A DNA stretch of 64,000 bases from Candidatus Eiseniibacteriota bacterium (lineage in GTDB: Bacteria > Eisenbacteria > RBG-16-71-46 > CAIMUX01 > WJJG01). Below are positions 34,400 to 44,070 of this stretch, one piece after another (the stretch's first letter is position 1; every line of letters starts with the position of its first letter). Below the pieces are notes generated by a model that worked only from the letters and a program-made list of their open reading frames with translations, did no database searches and was not told the origin of the DNA. The stretch spans positions 62,001 to 126,000 of the forward strand of contig JAGMBO010000034.1 of NCBI GenBank assembly GCA_023129715.1, given 5' to 3'. Position numbers and translations under genes: made by a program.

Positions 34400-36187
34400 A
34401 TGCCCGATCACCGATCCCCTGATCCTGTGCCCAAGCCACCCCCGCGGCCATCCAGCACCCCCCCACCGTGGATCGAGCTTCCCGACCTCGGGTTCCGTCT
34501 CGACGTCAGTCGCATCCTCGACCCCGCGCACCTCTCCGCGCAGGCCGGCAGCGCTCTGCGCGCAGCCCTGGGCGAGATGGAACGTCTGGAAGCAGGCGCA
34601 ATCGCCAATCCCGACGAGCACCGCCAAGTGGGTCACTACTGGCTACGGGACCCCGCGCGGGCGCCTGAGGCCGAGAGCCAAGCCGCCATTCGCGACGCTC
34701 TGGCACAGGTCAAACGCTTTGCCGCCCGCGTGCTGGGCGGCGAGATCATTCGCCGTGAGCCCCGCGCGTCTGATCGTGGTGCGCCGGCCACAGGGGGATC
34801 CCGCTTCCGCCACTTCCTGCTGATCGGCATCGGCGGCTCGGCCCTGGGTCCTGAGTTCCTCGACGACGCCCTGAGTATCCCCGGAAAGGGCAACAGCGCT
34901 CGGGGGGCAGGCGATACCACGGAGCCCTCCAGCGAGCCGGCGAGCCTCCCCGGCCTCCAGGCCCATTTCCTCGACAACACCGATCCCGATGGCATCGAGC
35001 GCACGCTGAGCCGCCTGGGCGCCGCGCTCGCGGAGACGTTGATCATCGTCATCTCGAAGTCGGGCGGCACCAAGGAGACACGTAACGGCATGCTCGAGAC
35101 TGCCGCCGCCCTCGAACGCCGCGGCCTGCGCCTTGGCGCCCAGGCGGTCGCGGTGACGATGCCGGGCAGCAAACTCGAGGCCCTGGCACGCGCGCAGGGC
35201 TTCCTGGAAGTCTTCCCCATCTGGGACTGGGTCGGCGGGCGGACCTCGATCTTCTCGCCCGTGGGCCTGCTCCCCGCTGCCCTGCAGGGGTTCGATGTCG
35301 ATGCATTCCTAGCCGGCGCCCGCGATATGGATGCCGCCACGCGCCGGCCCGATCCCGCCGCGAACCCCGCCGCGATGCTCGCCCTTGCCTGGCACACTGC
35401 CGGGGAGGGCCATGGTCTGCGGGACATGGTGGTCCTGCCCTATCGCGACCGCCTGCTGCTGCTGAGCCGCTATCTGCAGCAGATCGTCATGGAATCCATC
35501 GGCAAGGAGCAGGATCTGCGGGGCACTGCCGTGCATCAGGGCCTCGTCGTTTACGGCAACAAGGGGTCGACCGATCAGCATGCCTTCGTTCAGCAACTTC
35601 GCGAGGGGCCCGACAACTTTTTCGTCACCTTCATCCACGCCTTGCGCGACCGCCGGCTCGGGAGCCGTGCGCGCTGGGAACGGCAGGGCGAGGAGGCACC
35701 GGGCCCGGTCACCGGGGATCCGCTCTTCGTCGAGCCGGAGGTAACCTCGGGCGACTACCTGCTCGGATTCCTGCTGGGGACGCGGGCGGCCTTGAGCGAG
35801 AAAGGGCGCTGGTCGCTGATGATCACGCTGCCCGATGTCTCCGAACGAAGCCTGGGAGCGCTGATCGCCCTCTATGAGCGCGCCGTCGGCCTCTATGCCT
35901 CGCTGATCGGCGTCAATGCCTACCATCAGCCCGGGGTGGAGGCGGGCAAGCAGGCGGCGGGACGCGTCCTCGAACTCCAGCGCCGGGCGCTGGCGCAGCT
36001 CGCCGCCGGGGATCCGCCGGCAAGCCCTCGGGGCGAAGGATGGACCGCCGCCGGACTCGCGGCCGAACTCGGGCTGCCCGATGAGGCCGAAACGCTCTTC
36101 CATCTCCTCGAACACCTTGCCGCCAACGGCCGCATCCGAAGCCTGCCCGGGGAATCTGGCTGGGAGATGCGTTTCACCAAATCATAG
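34400..36187 (+). CDS. pgi: Glucose-6-phosphate isomerase
   Basis: 595 aa from ATG 34400, preceded by AAGAGGAAGG. It interconverts glucose-6-phosphate and fructose-6-phosphate in the cytosol. The SIS-fold signatures are present: [73 protein letters not shown]. Two short low-complexity insertions (around [13 protein letters not shown] and [17 protein letters not shown]) and a C-terminal winged-helix-like extension ([32 protein letters not shown]) make it longer than E. coli Pgi. The region 34170-34399 upstream has no gene. Confidence 0.93.
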   Translation: MPDHRSPDPVPKPPPRPSSTPPPWIELPDLGFRLDVSRILDPAHLSAQAGSALRAALGEMERLEAGAIANPDEHRQVGHYWLRDPARAPEAESQAAIRDALAQVKRFAARVLGGEIIRREPRASDRGAPATGGSRFRHFLLIGIGGSALGPEFLDDALSIPGKGNSARGAGDTTEPSSEPASLPGLQAHFLDNTDPDGIERTLSRLGAALAETLIIVISKSGGTKETRNGMLETAAALERRGLRLGAQAVAVTMPGSKLEALARAQGFLEVFPIWDWVGGRTSIFSPVGLLPAALQGFDVDAFLAGARDMDAATRRPDPAANPAAMLALAWHTAGEGHGLRDMVVLPYRDRLLLLSRYLQQIVMESIGKEQDLRGTAVHQGLVVYGNKGSTDQHAFVQQLREGPDNFFVTFIHALRDRRLGSRARWERQGEEAPGPVTGDPLFVEPEVTSGDYLLGFLLGTRAALSEKGRWSLMITLPDVSERSLGALIALYERAVGLYASLIGVNAYHQPGVEAGKQAAGRVLELQRRALAQLAAGDPPASPRGEGWTAAGLAAELGLPDEAETLFHLLEHLAANGRIRSLPGESGWEMRFTKS

Positions 36188-36272
36188 AAGGGAATCGTTC
36201 CTTCAAGTCACAGAGAGGGGTCCTTTAAGGCTAGGAAAGGTGCCCCCTCAAGCCGTAGAAAGGAATCGTCCC

Positions 36273-38342
36273 ATGAAGAGAGCTCTCCGGTTCACCACGG
36301 TTCTTCTCCTGTTGGCAGCGCCGGGGCTGCTGGCCGCGCCGGCGTTGCTGGGTACACTGTCGCTCTCGCCCGGGCATTGGGAAGCATTCAGCCCGTGGGC
36401 GAAGGCGGCGGCAGAAGAGCCCAACGAGCGGATCGCGGCGCTGCTTGCCGAGATCGATCCCTGGATCGCCGACGATACGACGCGCATCATGGCCTTCATC
36501 GAGCAGCACAATGCGGCCACGGAGGCGGCGATCAGCGCCTCGCCCCACTGGCAGCCGACGCTTGAAGACCTCGGGGCGCTGCTGGGTATCGATTACCTCG
36601 GCTCACCACAGATCGATGCCACCGGACGCATCTACTTCCAGATGCGCATCACCGGCGAGCAGGAGGCGCTCTTCTACGTCGATGGGCCCTGGGGCTGGCC
36701 GATCCAGGTCACCCCCAACGGCTGGACCGATGCGGGGCTGCAGATCGGAAGCTACCGGCTCGCGCCCAACGGCGAATACTTCTACTTGCGCGTCATGAAG
36801 TACGGTGATGAGAACTGGGACATCTACCGCTTCTCGCGCGACGGCAAGCACGACGTCCTGTTGGAGGATCGCGATGTCGCCTACGGCACACCGCACATCC
36901 AGGACGACGGTGCCTTCTTCTGCTCGATCGACAACCGCGAGCAGATGTGGATTGGGCGTTACGATGTCCTGGCCGGGCGCATGGATACCCTCTACACCGA
37001 GCCCGGAGCGTTCTATCCGGTCGATCTCCACGAGGGCAAGATCGCCTGTATCCGGATGATCTCCTTCTCCGAATCCCAGCTCTTCGAGTTCGACACCCGC
37101 ACCGGCGAGACGCGCGATCTCACCGACGTCCACCTTTTCTGGTCCGCCGACTACACCCGCGACGGTCGGATCCTGACGCTAACCGACGCCCGCTCGGCCG
37201 AAGAGGAATTCATGAAGCTCGTCCTCATCGATCCGGCCCAGGCGCCGGTCGCCACCGACGAGATGGAAGTGCTCTACGATCCGGGAATGGAGACCGATGA
37301 CTTGGTCTTCAAGCGCGAGCTGGGCCGCGCCTGCGCAATTCTCAATCGCGACGGCTACTCTGAACTGGTCGAGGTCGATCTCGACGGCAGCACGCGCAGG
37401 CTGCCCGCGCCGGGTGTCGGGATCATCGATGGCGCCCACTACAACGTGAAGGGTGAGCTGGTCTACAGCTTCAGTTCCCCCAGCACGCCCCCGACGGCCT
37501 ACTACCTCGCCGCGTCCGAGGGGAACCCGGAGCAGATCGGGCGCATCGCCACCTTTGGCTACGACTTCACCGGCACCAACGTGGAAGTGATCCATTACGA
37601 GAGCACCAACGGCACCATGATCCCCGCCTTGCTCTACGTGCCGAGCGGGGCGAAGCGGAACGGATCGAATCCCTGCATCGTTGAGTACCATGGCGGGCCG
37701 CCCGCGCAGAGCCGCCCCTATTTCCAGCGCAACATCGCCTTTGCCCTGAGCCGCGGCGTCGTCTTCCTCTTCCCCAACGTGCGCGGCTCGTCCGGCTACG
37801 GCCCCGCTTGGGAACGGGCCGATAATCTCGAGAACCGCTTCCAGGCGCTCGAAGATGCCGAGGCGGCGCTCGACTACATGTTCCGCGAGGGCTGGAGCCG
37901 GCCCGAGAAGACCGCCATCTGGGGCGGTTCCTACGGCGGTTATACGGTCAACTACCTCGCCGTTCACGCGCCGGAGAAGTTCGCCTGCGCGGTTTCCGAT
38001 GTCGGCGTCGCCGATGTCGATTGGTGCAATGCGCATTCGGATCAGACCTTCCTCGAAGGCTGGGAGCGCGAGATGGGGCCTATGGGAAGCGAGCTGACCC
38101 GCGGGCTCTCGCCGATCTTCTATGCCGACCGCATCACCCGGCCGATGCTCCTGACCGCCGGGTTTTTCGATCCGCGGGTGCCCGCCTCGGGGCCGCGGCG
38201 CCTCGTCTGGGTGCTGGGCAAGCTGGGCAAGCGCGTCCACTACTTCGAGGAAGTCGAGGCTGGTCATGGGGCCTCGATGCGGACGCAAGTAACTCACAGT
38301 ATGGCGCGGGCCTATACGTTCATGTTCGATCATATCCTCTAG
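36273..38342 (+). CDS. Secreted S9-family prolyl oligopeptidase-like peptidase
   Basis: 689 aa from ATG 36273 with GAAAGGA upstream. A signal peptide (FTTVLLLLAAPGLLAAPALLG) predicts export. The N-terminal half is a beta-propeller (YFQMRITGEQEALFYVDG, WDIYRFSRDGKHDVLLED repeats). The C-terminal alpha/beta-hydrolase contains S553 in WGGSYGGYTVNY, the Asp of GFFDPRVP and the His of EVEAGHGAS, a complete Ser-Asp-His triad. Probable role: cleavage of short peptides in the periplasm or outside. The gap after pgi repeats the phrase GGAATCGT twice; the two genes may be co-transcribed. Confidence 0.9.
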   Translation: MKRALRFTTVLLLLAAPGLLAAPALLGTLSLSPGHWEAFSPWAKAAAEEPNERIAALLAEIDPWIADDTTRIMAFIEQHNAATEAAISASPHWQPTLEDLGALLGIDYLGSPQIDATGRIYFQMRITGEQEALFYVDGPWGWPIQVTPNGWTDAGLQIGSYRLAPNGEYFYLRVMKYGDENWDIYRFSRDGKHDVLLEDRDVAYGTPHIQDDGAFFCSIDNREQMWIGRYDVLAGRMDTLYTEPGAFYPVDLHEGKIACIRMISFSESQLFEFDTRTGETRDLTDVHLFWSADYTRDGRILTLTDARSAEEEFMKLVLIDPAQAPVATDEMEVLYDPGMETDDLVFKRELGRACAILNRDGYSELVEVDLDGSTRRLPAPGVGIIDGAHYNVKGELVYSFSSPSTPPTAYYLAASEGNPEQIGRIATFGYDFTGTNVEVIHYESTNGTMIPALLYVPSGAKRNGSNPCIVEYHGGPPAQSRPYFQRNIAFALSRGVVFLFPNVRGSSGYGPAWERADNLENRFQALEDAEAALDYMFREGWSRPEKTAIWGGSYGGYTVNYLAVHAPEKFACAVSDVGVADVDWCNAHSDQTFLEGWEREMGPMGSELTRGLSPIFYADRITRPMLLTAGFFDPRVPASGPRRLVWVLGKLGKRVHYFEEVEAGHGASMRTQVTHSMARAYTFMFDHIL

Positions 38343-38370
38343 GTCGTGGAACGAAGATTCGGCGGGGGCG

Positions 38371-39096
38371 AGCCTAATAGAGAAGAAAGGATCCGAGAAC
38401 GGCAACTGGACTGAGAAAGATGGCGAGGATGTAGTTCGCACAAAGACCAAGTGGGTCAAGGTTAGCTTCAAGGTCAGGATTGATAAGAAGTGGTACTACT
38501 ACCAGTACATCAACTCAGAGGATGCGGCCGAGTGTGACAACCCTCCATCTTTCTCGCACAACGACACGATTCACAACTTTGGTGGCTCACCGAGTGATTA
38601 TCACGTCTTCGTTGCGGCTGCGCTGCCAGGCTGGGAACCCTCAGTGTCCCCGGAGTCTTTCACGCTGGTCCCGGGTGATAGTATGGAGGTGGTTTTGTCA
38701 TGTGATGTGCCGATGGGCGCAACGTGGGGGAACCGCTTTGAGCTGACCTTCAGGGATTCCGTTGCCGGACAGCATCCAGACACCGTCTGGGCAGGCCGCA
38801 TCGGGCGTCTGCGGAAGGAGTTCCCTCTGGACTACGCAGTCAGCGATGTTGGAGCATTCTTGTATCAGTCCGTCGACGTAAGGGGATGCCTTACCGTTGA
38901 GAATGGAGGCCACCTTGTGGTGGAGCACTCGGTCCTGGAAATGGTTGAATATCCCGCCTGCATCATGTCGGCTGAGGACGCGGGGCTGGCTGTGAGACAC
39001 TGTACCTTGGTTGCGCACGCAGGCCAGGTGTTCGGTTTCGCCTGTGGTAGCTGCAAGGCGGAAGATCATCTGGACGACAGCGGACTCCGACGGTGA
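38371..39096 (+). pseudogene. Decayed gene of a secreted beta-domain protein
   Basis: One frame stays open from before 38371 to a stop at 39096, and the sequence looks translated (KWYYYQYINSEDAAECDNPP; VSPESFTLVPGDSMEVVLSC; VENGGHLVVEHSVLEM), but the first start codon is GTG at 38644 in mid-domain. The 5' part with signal peptide is missing and the C-terminus ends abruptly. It is probably a truncated remnant of a secreted protein with a beta-helix-like tail. The parent family is not recognised. Confidence 0.45.
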
Positions 39097-39462
39097 ACAA
39101 TCTCGGGGGAGAAACGCAGTCTTCACCAGGTCTGCGCGGGTCTTAAGCACTATCGACATGCGTCGTCGGCCGTTTTGCGGCATCGAAATCGGCCATCTGG
39201 GACCTTCCGGACTGAACGCCAGTAGCAGCGAGATCCCGTAACTCCCTGATATTCCAGGGAATGCCTGTGCGCCGGTGCAGTCGGGAGGGGCCTCGGAGCG
39301 GGGAAAACAGGCGAAAACTGCCCCTGGACTGCCCCTCCCGCTCCACAGGGCCCAGGGAACTGCCCCCCGGCTGCCCCTCCGGGGCGTGGATCTCGTGGTT
39401 TGAACGAATAGGGACGAGCTTGCATGCTTGCGCATCGCCAAGCTCACGCCCTAATATTATAA

Positions 39463-39480
39463 GTACGAGCGCGATCGTAC
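39463..39480. promoter_or_regulatory. Inverted repeat in a long gene-free stretch
   Basis: GTACGA, six bases, TCGTAC, just after an AT-rich TAATATTATAAG patch (39452-39463). It could be a promoter/operator for the gene at 39881, though 400 bases away. I see no gene in 39097-39880. Confidence 0.35.
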
Positions 39481-39880
39481 GTGAATGCGTGATGTCCACC
39501 GAGCGAGTGAGCACAGCGATCGAGCGGTCGCTCAGGGCAGGCAGGGCGCTGACACCCCGTCAATCTTGCTCCCTGCCGCTTGGAGACAGAGACTTGCCTC
39601 CTCTCGAGCCCCTTGATCGCACGCTACTGCGCCGTGAGCGGGGAGTCTGGCGAATGAGGCGCAACCGTCAAGGTCAGTTTACGTTCCAGTCTCCGCAAGG
39701 GATAGATGGAGTTTTCGGGACCCACAGGTGCCTAGCGTCCCGGCATCGCTCCTCGCCTTCGACATCGTGAAGCCATTTCAGGCTATTCGCTCCTGAAGGC
39801 TCACTGACACATGAGGCACCGTGGCGATCAAGTGAGGTCAGTGCTTCCGAGGGTGCTTGGCTCGATCAAGGAGGTGAACG

Positions 39881-42800
39881 ATGCGATCCCTAAGGAGGTC
39901 CACCGGATTCATCGGAGCAGCCCTGATTCTGCTCACCGTCGCGGCAACTCAACCGGTTGCTCGCCAGGCGGAGCGGTCCCCACGGTTTTGGAAGGTAGTC
40001 AACTGCCTTCCGCAGAAAGGATGCCTCGAGTATTCCTTCGACGGAACGAACTGGAGTGCGTTCAGAAACCCAGGCGAGGAACGCGAGTTCTCTAATGACT
40101 CACCCATTTGGCTGCGAAACACAGGGACGACAATCGCGAGGATTCATTCGGAGGGAAGCTCCACTGGCGATCCGAACCAACGGGACAAATTCGATCCTGT
40201 GGAGAACATCAGGCCGGGCACTCAGATCAAGCAGTGGCCCGGTACTGCCCTAGTGATTGCGGGTTCGGTTGTGGGCCTTGTCAAAGGGGTCCTCGGTACC
40301 GTGGGGGATATCTTCAAGTTCTTCGGCAATAGCGAGGAAAGATACTGCGTAGTGGAATCCGAAGGCGATGCATCGGAAGGTGATCAAGTCCAGATACTTG
40401 TCGAGCATGATGACATCACAGGGGAGATGAAATTCAAGCTCACCTCCGTCAACATCAGCGGTGACATGGCCGTGTGGTCAGGTAGCACGATCGACCCGGG
40501 TCTCCCACTGCTGATTCCCGGCGACTACGTTGTGTGGGATGTGGACGGCAACATGCTGGAGTGGGGCAACGAAGAGGTCGGATACGAGACCCTGGAATGC
40601 GAAGGATGTCTTGAGCCTGGGCTCGCCTCCCTCTTCACGAACGGCGACCATGAGGTCAGCAACGACATGCGTGCTCCGTGCATCCAGGGGCGTGCAGACA
40701 CCGTCTGGTTCGGCGGTTACAACGAGGTCGAGGGAATCGCGTACAACAGCGTCGACGACGGCTACGGCAGTGCCGTGTGGACCTGGGACGCTGGCACGAT
40801 CGATCCGTTGGAAGGGTGGACCTGCCGGGACCTGAGCGGCGTCTTCGGTGCCTATATGAATATCTGCACCGAGATGGAGTGGACGGACTGGCTCTGTCAT
40901 TCTCCGCATGTGCCCGACCCTGGGGGTCTATCGGGCAACGCGCTCTACTGCGCGACCGACGTGCCGTTCAGCCCCCTGCCCGGCCATCTCCCGGGCCATC
41001 ATGAGTACATGATCAGCCCGATCGTCGATCGGGAGTACTTCACGAGCGAGGGGGGCTGGTTGGAGGTGATCGTGCGCTGGGACGCGTTCAACTACTTGCG
41101 CTGGAGCGCCGCCACCTTCTACCGTCCCGGGTTCCTCTTCTATCCGTACACGACTCCCGAGGACCCGACGCCACGCTGGAGCGGGCGCTCAGGCCAGAGC
41201 GTCTGGCACTACACTGGCCAGACGTCGATCTGCGTGCAAGATCAGATCTTCAGCCTGACGGCGCCCGTGGACGGGACGCCGCTGCCCTACAACTGGGAGC
41301 AGATGAAATTCATCTACGAGGTCATGACGGATTGCAATACGTTCGGCATCCCGCCAGCGGAATGCCTCAACGAAGGAAACACCAACGGTGCGCCGATCTA
41401 CGACAACGTGCGCGTGGGGATCACCGGTGGCGTGGACGCCCCTCCGATCGCGGTGGAGAGCGGGCATCTCTTCCATGACGGTTTCGGTCAGCTCTCGCCT
41501 CTCTATCTGGATCCCGGTGATGTCTGCAACTCCGACGTGGCGTACGACCGGAGCGGCAACAACATCGACTACAATGACTGGCTCGCGGACACCGCGGCCG
41601 TCCACGGCCCGCCGGTCACGCTGCCGGAATATCAGTACTGGATCGATCTCTGCGTGAACGTCGCCCAGAAGGGGCCGCGTCAGGAGATGATTCCTGACTA
41701 CCATGCCTGGAAGGCGCGTTTCACAAGCGATCCCGAGGCCGACTTCGTCTGCGCGTTGATGGACACCGCGATGGTCCTCCAAGGCGGGCAGTACGTTCCG
41801 GTAGACGACGGCCAGGTCCGCGTGACGTACTTCCATGAGGACGATCCGGGGTTCGATCCCAACTTCGATGACCGCACACCGGAGCAGGAGATCCTGCCCG
41901 ACCTGGTCTTCACGCCCGGCACGCGGATCGAGTATTACTGGCGCAGCTACTGGGCAGGGAGCCCACCACAGGAGTATTTCACGCTTCCGCGGACTGGCGT
42001 CTACGAGATGGAATTCCTGCCGATGATGGAGCTCAACACGGAGACGCAGGATGAGTACGACGTCATCTGGCCGTCCGTGCTGTACGTGGACGCCTTCAAC
42101 GGGGGCGAGGAGAAGTTCCTGGTTCCGACCTTCGACCAGCTGGGCATCGCGTTCGACAAGTTCGACCGTCAGGACTTCTCGTCGAACTACGACGCCTCGA
42201 TGCAGCGGAGCTTCGGTCTGGGGTTCTACAACCCAGGCGGCTGGGGGAACAACGGCTGCACGCTGGAGCAGCTGATGGGCTACCGGATGATTCTGTTCAC
42301 CTCCGGTGTCTACGGTATCGGTGGGGGAGAGGTAGGGGATTTCTCGTTGCTTGCGAACTGGTTGGGGGCGACGGATTGCGGTGCGGAGTACTACCGCCGC
42401 GGGCTCGTTTTCAACGGCAACGAGATTGGAGAGATCATGGGTGATCCGGATGAGGGGAAGGCGCTGCCTTTCTTCGTCGATGCTCTGGGCGGCGCGGTCC
42501 TCAGCCACGCCTACCGGGACTACAACAGCGACGACTACCCCTGCGTTTGGTTGGAGCCTGGGGCGAGTCCCGAGTTCGAGCCCGCGGTCGATATTGCGGC
42601 ATTCAAGAACGGCGCTCCGGAGTTCCATGCCTACAACGTCCTCGGCGCGCTCAGCCCGACGGTCGGTAACCTGATGTTCGTTCCGAGCGTGAATGCCGTG
42701 TATTACAACTATCCGGAAGTCACCTGGGCTCAGATCGTAAGGGAGGTGAACACGGGCGGCGGGGGCGGCTACAAGACCGTCGTCGACGGCTTCAGCTTTC

Positions 42801-43273
42801 ATGAGCTGACGGAAAGATATTACGGCGGTCAGGAGTGCCCCGACGACTCGCTTGGCATCGTGGCCGGCTGTGCCGATCTCCTCGGTCCCGAACTGGATTG
42901 GTTGACGGACGGTGGGGCTGCCGCGTTCGACATGTGGCGGTATCCGTGCGAGAATACCTCAGTGGGCGAGGGCAGCGAGACCCATGTCAGCGGACCGGTC
43001 AACTTCCTGTATGCCAGCCGGCCGAATCCGTTCCGGGGCTCGGCCACGATTCGGTTCAACATGGCTGCCGAGAGTCCGGTGAAGATCGCCATCTACGACG
43101 TCTCCGGCCGTCTGGTCAGGACGCTCAGCGACGGCAAGGCGCAGGCTGGCGAGAACACGTTGACCTGGGACGGGACCGACGACGCCGGCAACCGGGTGAA
43201 CGGAGGGATCTTCTGGATGGAGATGATCACGTCGAGCTACAAATCCGCCAAGAGACTCGTCGTTCTGAGGTAG
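39881..43273 (+). CDS. Very large secreted protein with FlgD/T9SS-like C-terminal domain
   Basis: 1130 aa; ATG 39881 has a near-perfect AAGGAGGTGA. A signal peptide (FIGAALILLTVAATQPVA) starts the protein. A second hydrophobic stretch around residue 120 (TALVIAGSVVGLVKGVLG) is unusual for a secreted protein. The middle ~800 residues are beta-rich with phrases such as PIVDREYFTSEGGWLEVIVRW and IYDNVRVGITGG, a type common in FCB genomes but unnamed. The last ~85 residues (RPNPFRGSATIRF, VSGRLVRTLSDG, GGIFWMEM, VVLR) are a standard type-A sorting-like domain, so export by a type IX-like system is likely. No catalytic motif recognised. Confidence 0.75.
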   Translation: MRSLRRSTGFIGAALILLTVAATQPVARQAERSPRFWKVVNCLPQKGCLEYSFDGTNWSAFRNPGEEREFSNDSPIWLRNTGTTIARIHSEGSSTGDPNQRDKFDPVENIRPGTQIKQWPGTALVIAGSVVGLVKGVLGTVGDIFKFFGNSEERYCVVESEGDASEGDQVQILVEHDDITGEMKFKLTSVNISGDMAVWSGSTIDPGLPLLIPGDYVVWDVDGNMLEWGNEEVGYETLECEGCLEPGLASLFTNGDHEVSNDMRAPCIQGRADTVWFGGYNEVEGIAYNSVDDGYGSAVWTWDAGTIDPLEGWTCRDLSGVFGAYMNICTEMEWTDWLCHSPHVPDPGGLSGNALYCATDVPFSPLPGHLPGHHEYMISPIVDREYFTSEGGWLEVIVRWDAFNYLRWSAATFYRPGFLFYPYTTPEDPTPRWSGRSGQSVWHYTGQTSICVQDQIFSLTAPVDGTPLPYNWEQMKFIYEVMTDCNTFGIPPAECLNEGNTNGAPIYDNVRVGITGGVDAPPIAVESGHLFHDGFGQLSPLYLDPGDVCNSDVAYDRSGNNIDYNDWLADTAAVHGPPVTLPEYQYWIDLCVNVAQKGPRQEMIPDYHAWKARFTSDPEADFVCALMDTAMVLQGGQYVPVDDGQVRVTYFHEDDPGFDPNFDDRTPEQEILPDLVFTPGTRIEYYWRSYWAGSPPQEYFTLPRTGVYEMEFLPMMELNTETQDEYDVIWPSVLYVDAFNGGEEKFLVPTFDQLGIAFDKFDRQDFSSNYDASMQRSFGLGFYNPGGWGNNGCTLEQLMGYRMILFTSGVYGIGGGEVGDFSLLANWLGATDCGAEYYRRGLVFNGNEIGEIMGDPDEGKALPFFVDALGGAVLSHAYRDYNSDDYPCVWLEPGASPEFEPAVDIAAFKNGAPEFHAYNVLGALSPTVGNLMFVPSVNAVYYNYPEVTWAQIVREVNTGGGGGYKTVVDGFSFHELTERYYGGQECPDDSLGIVAGCADLLGPELDWLTDGGAAAFDMWRYPCENTSVGEGSETHVSGPVNFLYASRPNPFRGSATIRFNMAAESPVKIAIYDVSGRLVRTLSDGKAQAGENTLTWDGTDDAGNRVNGGIFWMEMITSSYKSAKRLVVLR

Positions 43274-43937
43274 TCCCACGGGAACCAGTGCTCCAGTTGA
43301 CAAGTGAGTCGAAAGCGCACAAGAGGTGTCCCCGGCGGAAAGGCCCCGCGAGGAAGCGAGCAGTGTCGTGCATGCCAAAACGGGCGCGTCGTGGGCGCGT
43401 GCTCCTTCGCCGTGAGTTCTGAGCCCGCTCATCAGGGGGGGGCATCCATGCCCCGGAGGCCAAGAGCGAGGACGGCCATGTGATTCCGGGATCGGGATTC
43501 CCGGGCCGGAGGTGCGGCGTTCAAAGAGACCTGAGAGCCTCGGGCCGTGGCAACGATCGGAGAAGACCGCTTGGCTGAGCGTGCCGGCCAGTTGATGGGC
43601 CCGGCTGGCGCAGCGAGCCTGGGACGCCCAATTGCCATCCTGGATGCTGCCTACGGACTCGATTGCAAAGCGAATGGCCGCGGAGTGGTGACACTTCTAC
43701 GAGACCTGGCGGTGCGATTGTGAACTGCACGGGTGGGGATTCATCGCGGCAATCATCTGGAAGCGACGGGGAAACCGCGCGTTCCATCCGCGGCGCGCGC
43801 TTTCAAAGCAGAGGCTGCTCCCGGGGCGCCGTCCCCGTCGACAGCATCCGCTCCCGGCACCCGAGAGAGACCCTTTCGGAATCGTGCGAAGCCATTCAGG
43901 CGCCCGCAATGCCAGGCCTGCGATTCTCTGGCCGCGC

Positions 43938-43954
43938 CCCATGCCGAATCCTCG
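43938..43954. repeat. 17-bp upstream element, copy 1
   Basis: CCCATGCCGAATCCTCG, identical to 46011-46027. Both copies lie 100-150 bases before a secreted-protein gene, and both are followed by an AT-rich patch and the octamer CGCTTAGC (44008-44015 here). The interval 43274-44070 otherwise contains no gene. Confidence 0.6.
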
Positions 43955-44070
43955 CCCCACAACGCCTGGAACGCGAGTCTCGTTAGTGTTATCGTTTATT
44001 GTGTCAACGCTTAGCGCATGTGAGTTCGACTGTGAGCATCGAGTGCCTCAACGGGAAGGAGGATCCCCCG

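Noticed and set aside
39143-39514. Minus-strand 123-codon open frame in the gene-free stretch
   Set aside because: No ribosome site or recognisable pattern; composition looks like noncoding GC-rich DNA.
41189-42802. 537-codon minus-strand open frame inside the 1130-aa secreted protein
   Set aside because: It is antisense to a gene with a signal peptide, a strong ribosome site and a recognised C-terminal domain.
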